Shown: in pieces, positions 36,294-45,427 of the stretch | Numbering within the stretch: position 1 is the first letter of the stretch | Layout: every line of letters begins with the position of its first letter | Assembly (NCBI RefSeq): GCF_021532655.1 | Contig: NZ_JAKGAS010000003.1 | Coordinates: 1 to 64,000, forward strand | Source of the DNA: Paraglaciecola algarum | GTDB taxonomy: Bacteria > Pseudomonadota > Gammaproteobacteria > Enterobacterales > Alteromonadaceae | DNA length: 64,000 nt | Reading direction: 5' to 3' | The notes under the pieces: generated by a model | The model's database searches: none | What the model saw: the letters and a program-made list of their open reading frames with translations, nothing else | Told to the model about the DNA's origin: nothing | Translations under genes and position numbers: made by a program

Positions 36294-37049
36294 TTGACCT
36301 TATCGTATTTAGCAAACTTTATAAGTTCACCTTTGGTACATGTTCCAATTCTATTTATTTTAACCAGGGCGTTAGTGCTTTTAAATGTCAGTTCAAGAAC
36401 TTGTAAATGGTTATCTGTAATACCTATTTTATGGTTATACATTTGCTCATTAACTTACCCAAGCGTATTAATGATTAAACATTTAGAAGATCAATATGAC
36501 GTAGTTCCTATAAAGTCTAATAAATGGAAAGAAACTCAAGGCATTGTTGTTTTAGCTTGTTATTATTTTGAAGACGATGAATTACCCTTTGTATCACGGT
36601 GGCCAAACTGCTCAATGCAGAGAAATTTGCATGCAGCATTAATGTACCAAGCACATCCTATTCCAGTCTATGTAGCCGGTGACATTTTAGGACGTAATCA
36701 CAGTAAACCCATGGCTGAACACAATAAATCATTTTTTCATATTCTTGGAATACCAAAAGAAAGCATAGTCACTGCCCCTAAAGGCAGAAACACTCAATCC
36801 GAGGTGTCGGCTTTAGCACCTTTGCTAAAAGGAAAATATATCTCTTTAGTGACTTCAGCCAGTCATATGCCTCGAGCAATAAAATACTTTGAAGAACAAG
36901 GCATAAAGGTGCTCCCCGTCCCAGTGGAACATATGAGCAACAAAATTATTGAACCCATGTTAGGGCTTCCGAATGCCCATAGCATATACCGCAGTGAACG
37001 GGCGATTCATGAATATTTAGGTTTAATTTATCAAAAATTTTTCCGATAA
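36294..37049 (+). CDS. YdcF/ElyC-family (DUF218) membrane protein
   Basis: The 251-residue protein has two N-terminal hydrophobic helices (about 10-32 and 40-58) and a DUF218 domain (IVVLACYYFEDDELP, PVYVAGDILG, KGRNTQSEVSALAPLLKG, SLVTSASHMPRAIKYF). DUF218 proteins such as SanA/ElyC act in envelope polysaccharide or lipid-carrier homeostasis. The start codon is TTG at 36294, well supported by AAAGGAG a few bases upstream. It lies between the epimerase and patatin genes on the same strand. Confidence 0.82.
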   Translation: MTLSYLANFISSPLVHVPILFILTRALVLLNVSSRTCKWLSVIPILWLYICSLTYPSVLMIKHLEDQYDVVPIKSNKWKETQGIVVLACYYFEDDELPFVSRWPNCSMQRNLHAALMYQAHPIPVYVAGDILGRNHSKPMAEHNKSFFHILGIPKESIVTAPKGRNTQSEVSALAPLLKGKYISLVTSASHMPRAIKYFEEQGIKVLPVPVEHMSNKIIEPMLGLPNAHSIYRSERAIHEYLGLIYQKFFR

Positions 37050-37115
37050 CCAGTTATAACTTATTTAATGTTTTAGACTATCCTGAGGTAAGCCGTTGAA
37101 TTTTCTGGATTTGAG

Positions 37116-37937
37116 ATGAGCAAAGTTGTACCTATTTTTTCAGGTGGAGGCACCCGACTATCCGCTCACATTGGCATTTTGGATGCGCTAAAAGACTTGG
37201 GTGTAACGTTTGAGCATATAGTAGGGGTATCTGGAGGGTCAATTGTTTCCTCTCTATACTGTTCTGGTATGCCTTTAGAAGAGATAAAAGAACTCTCGAT
37301 AAAAACCCACTTTAAAGATTTTAAAGGCTTCAGCCTGCTTACCTTGTTATTTCAAGGGGGGTTAAGTAACGGCGATAAATTTGAAAATTGGATGGATGAT
37401 AAATTAGCGGGGAAAACATTTTCAGACATATCTCATAACCTTAATATTTTAGCCACTGATGTAAATGGTGGTGGACCTGTTATATTTAATAAAGTCAATT
37501 CTCCTAATTTAAAGGTATCTAAAGCAGTGCGGTTTTCAATGTCGATACCTCTAATATTTAGCTTTCAATCCTACAAAAAACATATATTGGTTGACGGCGC
37601 TATACTATCTGAAGATGCATTATATAAAGACTGGTCAGGGGACGGCACGCAAGTTATTTGTTTTAGGTTAAAAAGTGAGCCTGTTGCTGATGATAAATTT
37701 AAAAAAAGTTGGTTACCTATAAAACAATATGTGATGATGCTAGTCCGTACGTTTATGACTGCCATGTCAAGAGAATATGTACATGATCAATATTGGAAAA
37801 ATACTATTATTGTTAACACAGGAAAGCTTTCTCCTGTTGACTTCAATATAACGGTTGAACAGAAAGAACAACTATATAAAGTCGGGTATCAGACAGCCCT
37901 AGAGTTTGTCCCGAATAGACTAAACCGTACAAAATAA
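37116..37937 (+). CDS. Patatin-like phospholipase
   Basis: The 273-residue protein has the patatin oxyanion motif SGGGTRLSAHIGIL, the nucleophile Ser in VGVSGGSIVSSLY (GxSxG) and the catalytic Asp in HILVDGAILS. It probably hydrolyses acyl groups of membrane lipids. There is no signal peptide, so it is likely cytoplasmic or membrane-peripheral. It directly precedes an exosortase-associated acyltransferase (36-nt gap), which may use the released or a carrier-bound acyl chain. Confidence 0.88.
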   Translation: MSKVVPIFSGGGTRLSAHIGILDALKDLGVTFEHIVGVSGGSIVSSLYCSGMPLEEIKELSIKTHFKDFKGFSLLTLLFQGGLSNGDKFENWMDDKLAGKTFSDISHNLNILATDVNGGGPVIFNKVNSPNLKVSKAVRFSMSIPLIFSFQSYKKHILVDGAILSEDALYKDWSGDGTQVICFRLKSEPVADDKFKKSWLPIKQYVMMLVRTFMTAMSREYVHDQYWKNTIIVNTGKLSPVDFNITVEQKEQLYKVGYQTALEFVPNRLNRTK

Positions 37938-37973
37938 TTACCTATAGTATTCATTGGATTAACGGATTAAAGT

Positions 37974-38792
37974 GTGAAAAAACTTAGAAAATATGCAGAA
38001 AAACCCATTATAGGCCCAATCATTAAAAAGCTAATGAATTTTGAGGTTAGCCGACAAGCGAATAAAATCTCAACTCATTTTTCTGAATACCTTGGCCCAG
38101 TAATAGCCTTTAGCGATTTGCAAAAATCAGAATCTTATAAAATTCGCCATAACGTATATTGTCAAGAGTTAAAGTTCGAAGAGTTAAAACCAAATGGATT
38201 AGAGATTGATAGCTTTGATAGCCATTCTACGCACTGCTTGATTAAGCACATTCCTTCAGGTGATTATGCAGGAACAGTTAGAATAGTTAAATCGACAAAT
38301 GAAAACCAATTATTACCGATCGAAAAATACTGTATCAGCTCTATTGATGAGAATAAGGTCCACCCTAGCGATTTTCCTAGACATGAAATATGTGAGATTT
38401 CTAGGTTAGCAGTTCCTGCACAATTTCGTAAACGTCAAACAGATAAATTTACAGGCTCTGCAACCGGTGTGATTAATGAAAATATCTACTCAGAAAGAGA
38501 GTTAAGGTGTTTCCCTTTTATAGCGGTGGGGTTGTATCTTACGGCCGCTTCTGTATGCCTAAGGCTAGGTATTAAACACTGTTTCGTCATGATGGAACCA
38601 AGATTAGCCCGAAGTTTACGCTTCGTAGGTATACCTTTTGACCAAGTAGGCCCAGTGGTTGAATATCATGGAAAACGTGCACCTTTTTATATTAGTCGTC
38701 ATCAACTAATGAATAGCATGAGTCCAGGATTTAAAAGTATGCTAACCAATATCGACAAAAAAGTTGAAGAGCAGTTTTATGAAGACAAATAA
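37974..38792 (+). CDS. PEP-CTERM/exosortase system-associated acyltransferase
   Basis: The 272-residue GNAT-like protein resembles the N-acyl amino acid synthase family that accompanies exosortase systems: SYKIRHNVYCQELKFEE, GLEIDSFDSHSTHCL, AGTVRIVKS and HEICEISRLAVPAQFRKR. These relatives join a fatty acyl group to an amine such as an amino acid. The start codon is GTG at 37974 with a weak GGATTAA site. It lies directly upstream of the PEP-CTERM protein gene, which supports the family call. Confidence 0.8.
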   Translation: MKKLRKYAEKPIIGPIIKKLMNFEVSRQANKISTHFSEYLGPVIAFSDLQKSESYKIRHNVYCQELKFEELKPNGLEIDSFDSHSTHCLIKHIPSGDYAGTVRIVKSTNENQLLPIEKYCISSIDENKVHPSDFPRHEICEISRLAVPAQFRKRQTDKFTGSATGVINENIYSERELRCFPFIAVGLYLTAASVCLRLGIKHCFVMMEPRLARSLRFVGIPFDQVGPVVEYHGKRAPFYISRHQLMNSMSPGFKSMLTNIDKKVEEQFYEDK

Positions 38793-38885
38793 GAATCGAG
38801 GATAATGTCAATTTTTTTTACATTCTAATAAACAGGTAAACTCACAAAAACCACAACCCCATGTTAATAAACAACTTTTTAATAT

Positions 38886-38901
38886 TGGCACACATAATGC
38901 T
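38886..38901 (+). promoter_or_regulatory. Sigma-54 promoter of the PEP-CTERM protein gene
   Basis: TGGCAC (38886-38891), N5, ATGCT (38897-38901) matches the sigma-54 consensus TGGCAC-N5-TTGCW with one mismatch and the correct 12-bp GG-to-GC distance. Transcription would start near 38912, giving a 5' leader of about 35 nt with AAGGA before the ATG. PEP-CTERM genes in other proteobacteria are known to depend on RpoN with the PrsK/PrsR two-component system. Confidence 0.75.
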
Positions 38902-38946
38902 TTTGTATATTCGATTACTAAATTCCCCATCACAAGGATACATGAA

Positions 38947-39870
38947 ATGAAAAACATACTTAGCAAAACAAAGGTTTTATCTGCTAGCTTATTACTAGCA
39001 ATGGGTGTTGCAGGAAGCGTTAATGCTGCAAGTTATACTTTTGGTACTGCCGCTGACCTAAATGGTGTAGCACAAGTAGCTGCCGACGGTTCTGGATTAA
39101 CCAGTGTAAATGTACCTGCATCAAACCTAACAAATGGTCAATTACCTGGATTCGAAGGTTACTTTGTTGAAACGTTTGATAAAGCCACACAAACAATTCA
39201 ACCTGATTTCTTAGCTGATGGTACTCCTAACCCACTTGCTGGCAACCCGTTCCCTGCAGGATCTATGGCTTATAACGATAGTGTTGGTGGACCTTTCGAT
39301 ACGTGTGCCGTTAACGGTACAGGTAGTGGTATAACTGTAAACACTAAAGATGCTGATTCATTCGGTGTTCGTATGGGTTCTGTTAACCAACGTGCTGCTG
39401 CTCCTGCTGGTGACAGTACATGTTATGGCTTTACACCTAAAGAAAAAACAAGTTTACCTTCATGGGTTGAAGTTGATTACTCTGGATTCTTAGCAAATGC
39501 TGGCGATGTAGGTATTACTTTTCTAGGTTTTTACTGGGGTTCAATCGATGTATACAATGATTTTACTTTCTATAATGCTGGCGGAAGTGAAATTCAAACA
39601 ATTAAAGGAACAACTTTACTAAATGCTGCTGGTGGCCAATCTGGTAACCAAACTGGTCCTGGCTCTAATATTTATGTAGCTCTTGATTTCAGTTTAAATG
39701 AAGCTTTTACCAAAGTTCGTATTACTTCTACTAAAGTTGCTGGTGAGTTTGATAACATTGTTATTGGTCTTCAAAACAGACCACAACGTCCAGTGCCAGC
39801 TCCAACTGGATTAGCGTTCTTAGGACTTGGCCTTATTGGTTTAGGTTTGAGAAAACGTTTAAGTAAATAA
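38947..39870 (+). CDS. PEP-CTERM sorting-signal surface protein
   Basis: The 307-residue protein has a Sec signal peptide (about 1-27, cleavage near VNAA). A beta-rich Gly/Asn/Thr extracellular domain follows, and the tripartite C-terminal sorting signal is PVPAP, then hydrophobic TGLAFLGLGLIGLGL, then basic RKRLSK. The motif is VPAP instead of the canonical VPEP. Exosortase would cleave this tail and attach the protein to the envelope. Two Cys residues in the ectodomain (FDTCAV, DSTCYGF) could pair. It has its own sigma-54 promoter and a strong terminator. Confidence 0.9.
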   Translation: MKNILSKTKVLSASLLLAMGVAGSVNAASYTFGTAADLNGVAQVAADGSGLTSVNVPASNLTNGQLPGFEGYFVETFDKATQTIQPDFLADGTPNPLAGNPFPAGSMAYNDSVGGPFDTCAVNGTGSGITVNTKDADSFGVRMGSVNQRAAAPAGDSTCYGFTPKEKTSLPSWVEVDYSGFLANAGDVGITFLGFYWGSIDVYNDFTFYNAGGSEIQTIKGTTLLNAAGGQSGNQTGPGSNIYVALDFSLNEAFTKVRITSTKVAGEFDNIVIGLQNRPQRPVPAPTGLAFLGLGLIGLGLRKRLSK

Positions 39871-39890
39871 TAACGTTTAATTAAATATTG

Positions 39891-39919
39891 AAAAGCCGAC
39901 AATTGTCGGCTTTTTTTTT
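39891..39919 (+). terminator. Rho-independent terminator after the PEP-CTERM gene
   Basis: A perfect palindrome, AAAAGCCGAC-AATT-GTCGGCTTTT (39891-39914), is followed by T residues through 39919. It isolates the PEP-CTERM gene as a single-gene transcript. Confidence 0.9.
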
Positions 39920-39986
39920 ACTTACTGTTAAGTTTAGGTTCTGGTAATCCAACTTTTCAGGTAAGGTTAAATGACAATTTATCTTA

Positions 39987-41627
39987 ATGAATCTCGACAT
40001 GGATATCACTAGTAGCTTATTAGAAGAGCTTTCACAAAAGACTTCTGCCAAAATTTTAAATAATATTGAAGCCACACAAAAATATGGCAAAACTACTTTT
40101 TCTCCCGTTATTCAGCTAGACGGGGCTATCATAATTAACTCTGACTCCGAAATTAGTGACGTATTACAACTAGCCAATACTTATCAATTTAACTTATATC
40201 CCATATCAACTAATAAAAATTGGGGTTATGGTTCGTTTGCGACTCAAAAAAATAGACTTAATTACATTCTTGATTTGGGGCAACTCACTACAATTACTCC
40301 TACTAGCAAAGAGTTAGGCCTTATTACATTAGAGCCTGGAGTCACTCAGCAAAAGTTATACGACTATTTAAAAGAACACAATTGGAAATTTATGGTTCCA
40401 GTGACTGGAGCTGGACCTGAATGTAGTATTTTGAGCAACGCAGTAGAAAGAGGTTATGGGATAACTCCCCACAACGACCATTTTTATGCTGTAACTGCTC
40501 TCAAAGGTTATATTCCGCATCCTGAGTTATGCACAACAAAATATGAATCAGCCATTTCAGCTTTAGATAAGCGAGGAAGTGATTTTATTGATAAAACTTA
40601 TAAATGGGGATTAGGGCCCTACCTAGATGGGCTGTTTACTCAAGGTAATTTAGGTATTGTCTCTGAAATGACTATAAGGTTAGCGCCAATTCCCGCTCAC
40701 TTCTGTTCGTTTTATATTCAAATATTTAACGAAGACAAATTTGAAAGTGCAGTAGCATTTATTAGCAATATATTAAGAGACTACTCAGGGATTATTGCTT
40801 CAGTAAATCTAATGGATCAACGTCGTTTAATATCAATTACATCTGACAACCCCAATAATTCTAATTCAACAAAAGTATTAACAGACAAACAAATCGAGTT
40901 TATTTCTAAACAAAAAAAACTACCTAAATGGATGATAGTAGGCTCTATCTATTCTGATAAAAAATTAGTAAATGTATTAAAAAGTACTTTAAGGAAAAAA
41001 GCCAAAGAACTAGGTACTATATTTTTCTCTGATTCATTGCGAGTAAAAATTGCAAATAAAGTTCTCAAAAACTTACCTTTGAAATTTAAAGCAACTCAAA
41101 ACCTACTTGCTCAATTAGAGTCACTTCAAGAGGGTACTGATATAATGCAAGGCATACCAAATCAAGTTGCATTGCCTTTACCTTATTGGCGAAACCCAAA
41201 GGTCACTCCAGATAAAAGTATCGTATTATCACCAGCTGAGGATGGCTGTGGTTTATTATGGTATGCACCACTTATTAAAATGAGTCCATCTAGCCTTAGA
41301 GAATTCACCACTTTTATACGTGAAATTACACCTAAATATAATATTGACCCTCTCATAACCTTCACTAATTTAAAACATGATTGTGTTGATTCAACCGTAC
41401 CAATCGTTTTTAACTTAGCTAATCAAGCCGAAGTAGAAAATGCACATGCATGTCTAAACGAACTCATAAAAGAAGGTGTAAAAAGAGGATATGTTCCCTA
41501 TAGATTAGACGTAAACCAACAGAAAAAACTAGATAATAAACATACTTTTTGGCAAACGACTCTAAAAATCAAACAAGCTTTAGACCCGAATGGTATTTTA
41601 GCACCTAAACGATATAATCCAGACTAG
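39987..41627 (+). CDS. FAD-linked oxidase, vanillyl-alcohol oxidase/p-cresol methylhydroxylase type
   Basis: The 546-residue flavoprotein has a PCMH-type FAD-binding domain at the N-terminus (YPISTNKNWGYGSFA, LGLITLEPGVTQQKLYDYL, VTGAGPECSILSNAVERGYG, GLFTQGNLGIVSEMTIRL). A C-terminal substrate domain ends LDPNGILAPKRY. It resembles 4-alkylphenol or vanillyl-alcohol oxidases, but the substrate is uncertain. No signal peptide. An ATG at 39999 is an alternative start; neither has a clear ribosome binding site. Its place between a PEP-CTERM gene and PrsT-region genes is unusual for this family. Confidence 0.8.
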   Translation: MNLDMDITSSLLEELSQKTSAKILNNIEATQKYGKTTFSPVIQLDGAIIINSDSEISDVLQLANTYQFNLYPISTNKNWGYGSFATQKNRLNYILDLGQLTTITPTSKELGLITLEPGVTQQKLYDYLKEHNWKFMVPVTGAGPECSILSNAVERGYGITPHNDHFYAVTALKGYIPHPELCTTKYESAISALDKRGSDFIDKTYKWGLGPYLDGLFTQGNLGIVSEMTIRLAPIPAHFCSFYIQIFNEDKFESAVAFISNILRDYSGIIASVNLMDQRRLISITSDNPNNSNSTKVLTDKQIEFISKQKKLPKWMIVGSIYSDKKLVNVLKSTLRKKAKELGTIFFSDSLRVKIANKVLKNLPLKFKATQNLLAQLESLQEGTDIMQGIPNQVALPLPYWRNPKVTPDKSIVLSPAEDGCGLLWYAPLIKMSPSSLREFTTFIREITPKYNIDPLITFTNLKHDCVDSTVPIVFNLANQAEVENAHACLNELIKEGVKRGYVPYRLDVNQQKKLDNKHTFWQTTLKIKQALDPNGILAPKRYNPD

Positions 41628-41700
41628 ACATTCTTACTTATAGTGATGGTTGTAGAATTAAAAATGTAAACTAATAAAAACTTCCTGTGCTAACAGTAAA

Positions 41701-41728
41701 TTGTAGCGACTTTAATATAGGTTATAAT
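41701..41728 (+). promoter_or_regulatory. Likely sigma-70 promoter of the prsT-region operon
   Basis: TTGTAG (41701-41706) and a perfect TATAAT (41723-41728) are separated by 16 nt, 33 nt before the start of the cupin-like gene. The following genes to 56354 are mostly separated by under 40 nt, so this may drive a long operon. Confidence 0.55.
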
Positions 41729-41760
41729 AAAACTGTAACCATATTTATAGGCCAATATTT

Positions 41761-42636
41761 ATGAAATCAGAAATAACAAAAATATCAATAGATGATTTAA
41801 CTTATGAAAAATTTGTGAGTGATTTTTTAATACCGGAAATCCCCTTAGTGATTCAAGGTTTAGCAAATTTTGATCTGCGAACCCTTACTCCAGAATTTAT
41901 CCTGAAAAACTATACAGATGAAAATAAAAGAGAGGCTGGTTGGTTTGATGCTGATCTAGTAGATAACGAAGTTATAAAAATACCAAGTATTGTCAAATCA
42001 ATATTAAATAGGGATGATATGTCAGTTAGACAATCTCCGATGCGCTTATTTATGCAGCCAGCCGGGCATGTCACTCTTCCGCATTATGACGGCAATAGTT
42101 TGCACGGTCTCAATCAACAAATTACCGGTAAGAAACGCTGGATCATTACATCACCTAATACACCTTTGCCTAATATACCATTTATGTTTGCTGGATTAGT
42201 TGGTGAAAATTTCACCTACTCCGAAAGCGAGCATGACTATATGGATTTTACAACCCACTCAGGCGACATGTTATTTCTGCCTCGTTATTGGTACCATGAA
42301 GTACACTCATTGGAAAAAATTAATTTAAATATGAATTGGGTTTTCACACCAAATTACCCAAATCAAAGCAGTAAACTGGGTAGAAGAGAAGTAGAAATAG
42401 TTAAATTGCGTGATACACTGCCAATAATAAATAAAATATTCTTCCCAGATAAATTTACAAATTATGGCGGACAAGGTACCGAATTGATTAATGCATATTG
42501 TAAGGATGTGAGTAAATTACGTATGATGAAGCGATTTCTAATAGAATTACTCGGATATCCCAGATTATTGTTACTCGCCAAACAAATTAAAAAAAGAGCA
42601 AACGAATTTTCGAACAACAATTTTAATATTAATTAA
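41761..42636 (+). CDS. JmjC/cupin-8-type protein, probable Fe(II)/2-oxoglutarate oxygenase
   Basis: The 291-residue protein belongs to the cupin_8/JmjC group. LVIQGLANFD is near the start, and the metal-binding HxD lies in VTLPHYDGNSLHGLNQQITG. KKRWIITSP is the usual core strand, and the distal His is in LPRYWYHEVHSLEKIN. The triad looks complete, so hydroxylase activity is plausible; the substrate (peptide, protein or sugar) is unknown. It is 13 nt before prsT and so part of the exosortase-associated operon. Confidence 0.8.
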   Translation: MKSEITKISIDDLTYEKFVSDFLIPEIPLVIQGLANFDLRTLTPEFILKNYTDENKREAGWFDADLVDNEVIKIPSIVKSILNRDDMSVRQSPMRLFMQPAGHVTLPHYDGNSLHGLNQQITGKKRWIITSPNTPLPNIPFMFAGLVGENFTYSESEHDYMDFTTHSGDMLFLPRYWYHEVHSLEKINLNMNWVFTPNYPNQSSKLGRREVEIVKLRDTLPIINKIFFPDKFTNYGGQGTELINAYCKDVSKLRMMKRFLIELLGYPRLLLLAKQIKKRANEFSNNNFNIN

Positions 42637-42649
42637 AAAGCGTGTAAAA

Positions 42650-45391
42650 ATGGAGAAACATGTGCATTCGTCAAAAGTACTAATAATAAGCATTTTAATA
42701 GGTATTGGCTCGCTATTATCTAGCTGTAACCCAAAAACAACCGATGAATATATAGTAAGTGCTCAAGAGTACATTGATATATCTAAAACAGATAAAGCCA
42801 TAATTGAATTGAAAAATGCATTGTTGCAGGATCCGCAGAGAATAGATGCAAGAATACTGTTAGGCCAGTCCTATTATCAAATGAGTGAGTTCGCCAATGC
42901 GGAAAAAGAATTTAGAAACGCTCAGAGATACGGAGCTGAACAAGACTCATATTTTTTACTTTTATTAAAATCAATTTATTATCAAAATAATTTTTCTGAA
43001 GCTGACATATTAAGTCAAAAATATACAGGGCAAGATAAGTCAATTGCCAATTTAGCGAAACTATACGGTTACTTGTCTACTATTCGACTCGATAAAGTGA
43101 ACCCTGATTTACCAATTGGCTTAACCGGTGATGCACTTCTAATTGCTAAAGCGAACAAAGCTCTACTCGAAAACAGACCTACGGAAACATTAAAGTTAAC
43201 AGAAAATATTTCAGTTAATTCTGATGAAAGAGTAGAAGCATTAATTATCAGAGGTATTGCATTGTCCGCTTTGGGACAATTTGAGGAAGCAAATTCTGCA
43301 TATCAAGAAATAGTTGATATATATCCCTATTACTATTTTGCTAGGTTTCAGTTAATTGAAACTTTAATCAAACTGGAAAATTTAGTAGATGCAAGAAAGA
43401 ATATCGAATTTTTACTTAACATAAACCCTGATAGCGGCCTAGGAAGCTATCATTTGGCTAAAGTTTCATTCAAAGAAGATAAATACGAAGAGGCATTGCT
43501 ATATGCTAATAAAGCATTTTTAGCCAACATAAACGATATTGAATTGAACTTTATGGCAGGAGTAAGCGCATATAAGACCGGCAGAATTGAGTCCGCTTAT
43601 GAGTTTTTGAGTAAAAACAAAAACAAAGTTCCACCTAATCATATTAATAACAAAATACTTGCTGAAGTGAGCCTTAAATTAGGCTATGCGATGGAAGTGA
43701 TTCCACAGATTAATGAATTGAATCTAAGTAACGAAAATCAGGCAATCGTATACTCTTCTGCTGCTATTACCCAATTTCAACTAGGAAACTTTGCACAAGC
43801 AAATGAGTTAATCAAAAAAGCTAACGAAGCAGACCCAGATAATTCAGTCACTTTATTGCAAGAAGGCCTAATAAAATTAAGCTCAAATGACCTCTCAGGC
43901 ATAGACAGCCTAACTGAGTCGATTAAATATGACCAAAGTATCAGCGAATCTTGGTTATTGCTTGCTGAAGCTCATATTCGAAATGGAGAATTCGAAGAAG
44001 CTTTTGCTGTCGCCCACAAATGGCAAGAGTCAAACGAAATAGATGGTTTAGCATTAGAGGGATATATTTATTTAAAACAAGAAAATATCGAGAAAGCTCA
44101 AGGAATATTTCAGCAAATATTGCTCTCAGAACCTGAACATAGTGGAGCAATGAGATATTTAATGCTGATTGATGCGCGAAAAGAAAATTTTGATTCCGCA
44201 AAATCTTACGCAGAAAAGCTTATTGCTCAATCACCTAACAGCCTAATGAATATAATGAGCTATGTTAATATACATATAGCGACTAATAAGGTGAATACTG
44301 TTAAGTCTTTTTTGCAAAACATGATTTCACAAAATAGTAGTAACCAAGAAGCTATTATCGCCCTTTCATCAATTTACACTTTCGAAGGTGATCTAGACAA
44401 AGCATTACAATTTTTAAATGAAACAGCAGATTCGTCGAATGATTTAATACAAAAAATCAAAGGTGATATGTATATGAAAATGCGTAAATACGATGATGCT
44501 TATAAACAATACGATTTATGGTCGATCAATGACCCTAAACAACCTCCAGCTTGGTTTAAAAAAATAAACGCCTTAGTTGCAAATGAAAATTATACAGAGG
44601 CGCTCAATGCTACAGAGAGTGCATTAAAACATTTCCCAAATGATCCAAGACTTATAGCAGCAAAAGGTAACTTTTTAACCAAAGCTGGTAAGATTAAAGA
44701 AGCCAAAAATCTATTATTGAGTGTGGAAAAGTTCCAAAAACACTTGCCGATAATAACAGCGTACCTTGGTGAATTAGCAATATATGAAAAAGACTACTTG
44801 GTTGCAGAAACTTTATTGAGAAAATACTATCAACAAGAACCTAGTTTTGGAATAGCTGAGCTTTTAGCAATTGCGCTTCAATATAACAATAAAGCAAAAG
44901 AAGGCGCTAAGATTCTAATCAACGAATTGAATCAGCTTAAGTACAACGATATTGAACGTCATATTGTCGCTGAGTACTTAGCAAATAACGAAATGTATGA
45001 AGAATCGATAAAATATTATCATGAGATTTTGGAAGATCACCCACTTCACTTCATCACTATCAACAACTACGCTGCTGCACTGACAAAAGCAGGTCAATTA
45101 TCAAAAGCTCTCGAATTAGCTCAAATAGGCTTAAAATCCTTTCCGAATTCTGAATTTGCGTTAGATACCTATGGCTGGATATTATTTAAACAAGGAAAAA
45201 TAAGTGAGTCTTTGATTTATTTAGCTAAAGCCTATGAAAAGCAACCCAATAATAATGAAATAGCATTACATTATATAGAAAGTCTAATTGCCAATAATAG
45301 AGTCACAGAGGCTAAAAGATTATTAAACTATGTAAAACCTTTCAGAGATAAAGAGATCGCAGAATTTAAACGCCTAAAACAATCTTTATAA
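42650..45391 (+). CDS. prsT: PrsT, PEP-CTERM system TPR-repeat lipoprotein
   Basis: The 913-residue lipoprotein has a signal peptide with lipobox LLSSC (Cys about residue 26). More than a dozen tetratricopeptide repeats fill the rest (for example IIELKNALLQDPQRIDARIL, ALSALGQFEEANSAYQEI, GAMRYLMLIDARKENFDSA). Length and N-terminal pattern (TTDEYIVSAQEYID) match PrsT, a lipoprotein in exosortase-linked polysaccharide loci, probably part of periplasmic assembly or export. The gene lies tightly between the cupin and GNAT genes. Confidence 0.9.
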   Translation: MEKHVHSSKVLIISILIGIGSLLSSCNPKTTDEYIVSAQEYIDISKTDKAIIELKNALLQDPQRIDARILLGQSYYQMSEFANAEKEFRNAQRYGAEQDSYFLLLLKSIYYQNNFSEADILSQKYTGQDKSIANLAKLYGYLSTIRLDKVNPDLPIGLTGDALLIAKANKALLENRPTETLKLTENISVNSDERVEALIIRGIALSALGQFEEANSAYQEIVDIYPYYYFARFQLIETLIKLENLVDARKNIEFLLNINPDSGLGSYHLAKVSFKEDKYEEALLYANKAFLANINDIELNFMAGVSAYKTGRIESAYEFLSKNKNKVPPNHINNKILAEVSLKLGYAMEVIPQINELNLSNENQAIVYSSAAITQFQLGNFAQANELIKKANEADPDNSVTLLQEGLIKLSSNDLSGIDSLTESIKYDQSISESWLLLAEAHIRNGEFEEAFAVAHKWQESNEIDGLALEGYIYLKQENIEKAQGIFQQILLSEPEHSGAMRYLMLIDARKENFDSAKSYAEKLIAQSPNSLMNIMSYVNIHIATNKVNTVKSFLQNMISQNSSNQEAIIALSSIYTFEGDLDKALQFLNETADSSNDLIQKIKGDMYMKMRKYDDAYKQYDLWSINDPKQPPAWFKKINALVANENYTEALNATESALKHFPNDPRLIAAKGNFLTKAGKIKEAKNLLLSVEKFQKHLPIITAYLGELAIYEKDYLVAETLLRKYYQQEPSFGIAELLAIALQYNNKAKEGAKILINELNQLKYNDIERHIVAEYLANNEMYEESIKYYHEILEDHPLHFITINNYAAALTKAGQLSKALELAQIGLKSFPNSEFALDTYGWILFKQGKISESLIYLAKAYEKQPNNNEIALHYIESLIANNRVTEAKRLLNYVKPFRDKEIAEFKRLKQSL

Positions 45392-45427
45392 TTGAGCCAT
45401 TGGGAATGTTCTCTGCTACTAAATGGA

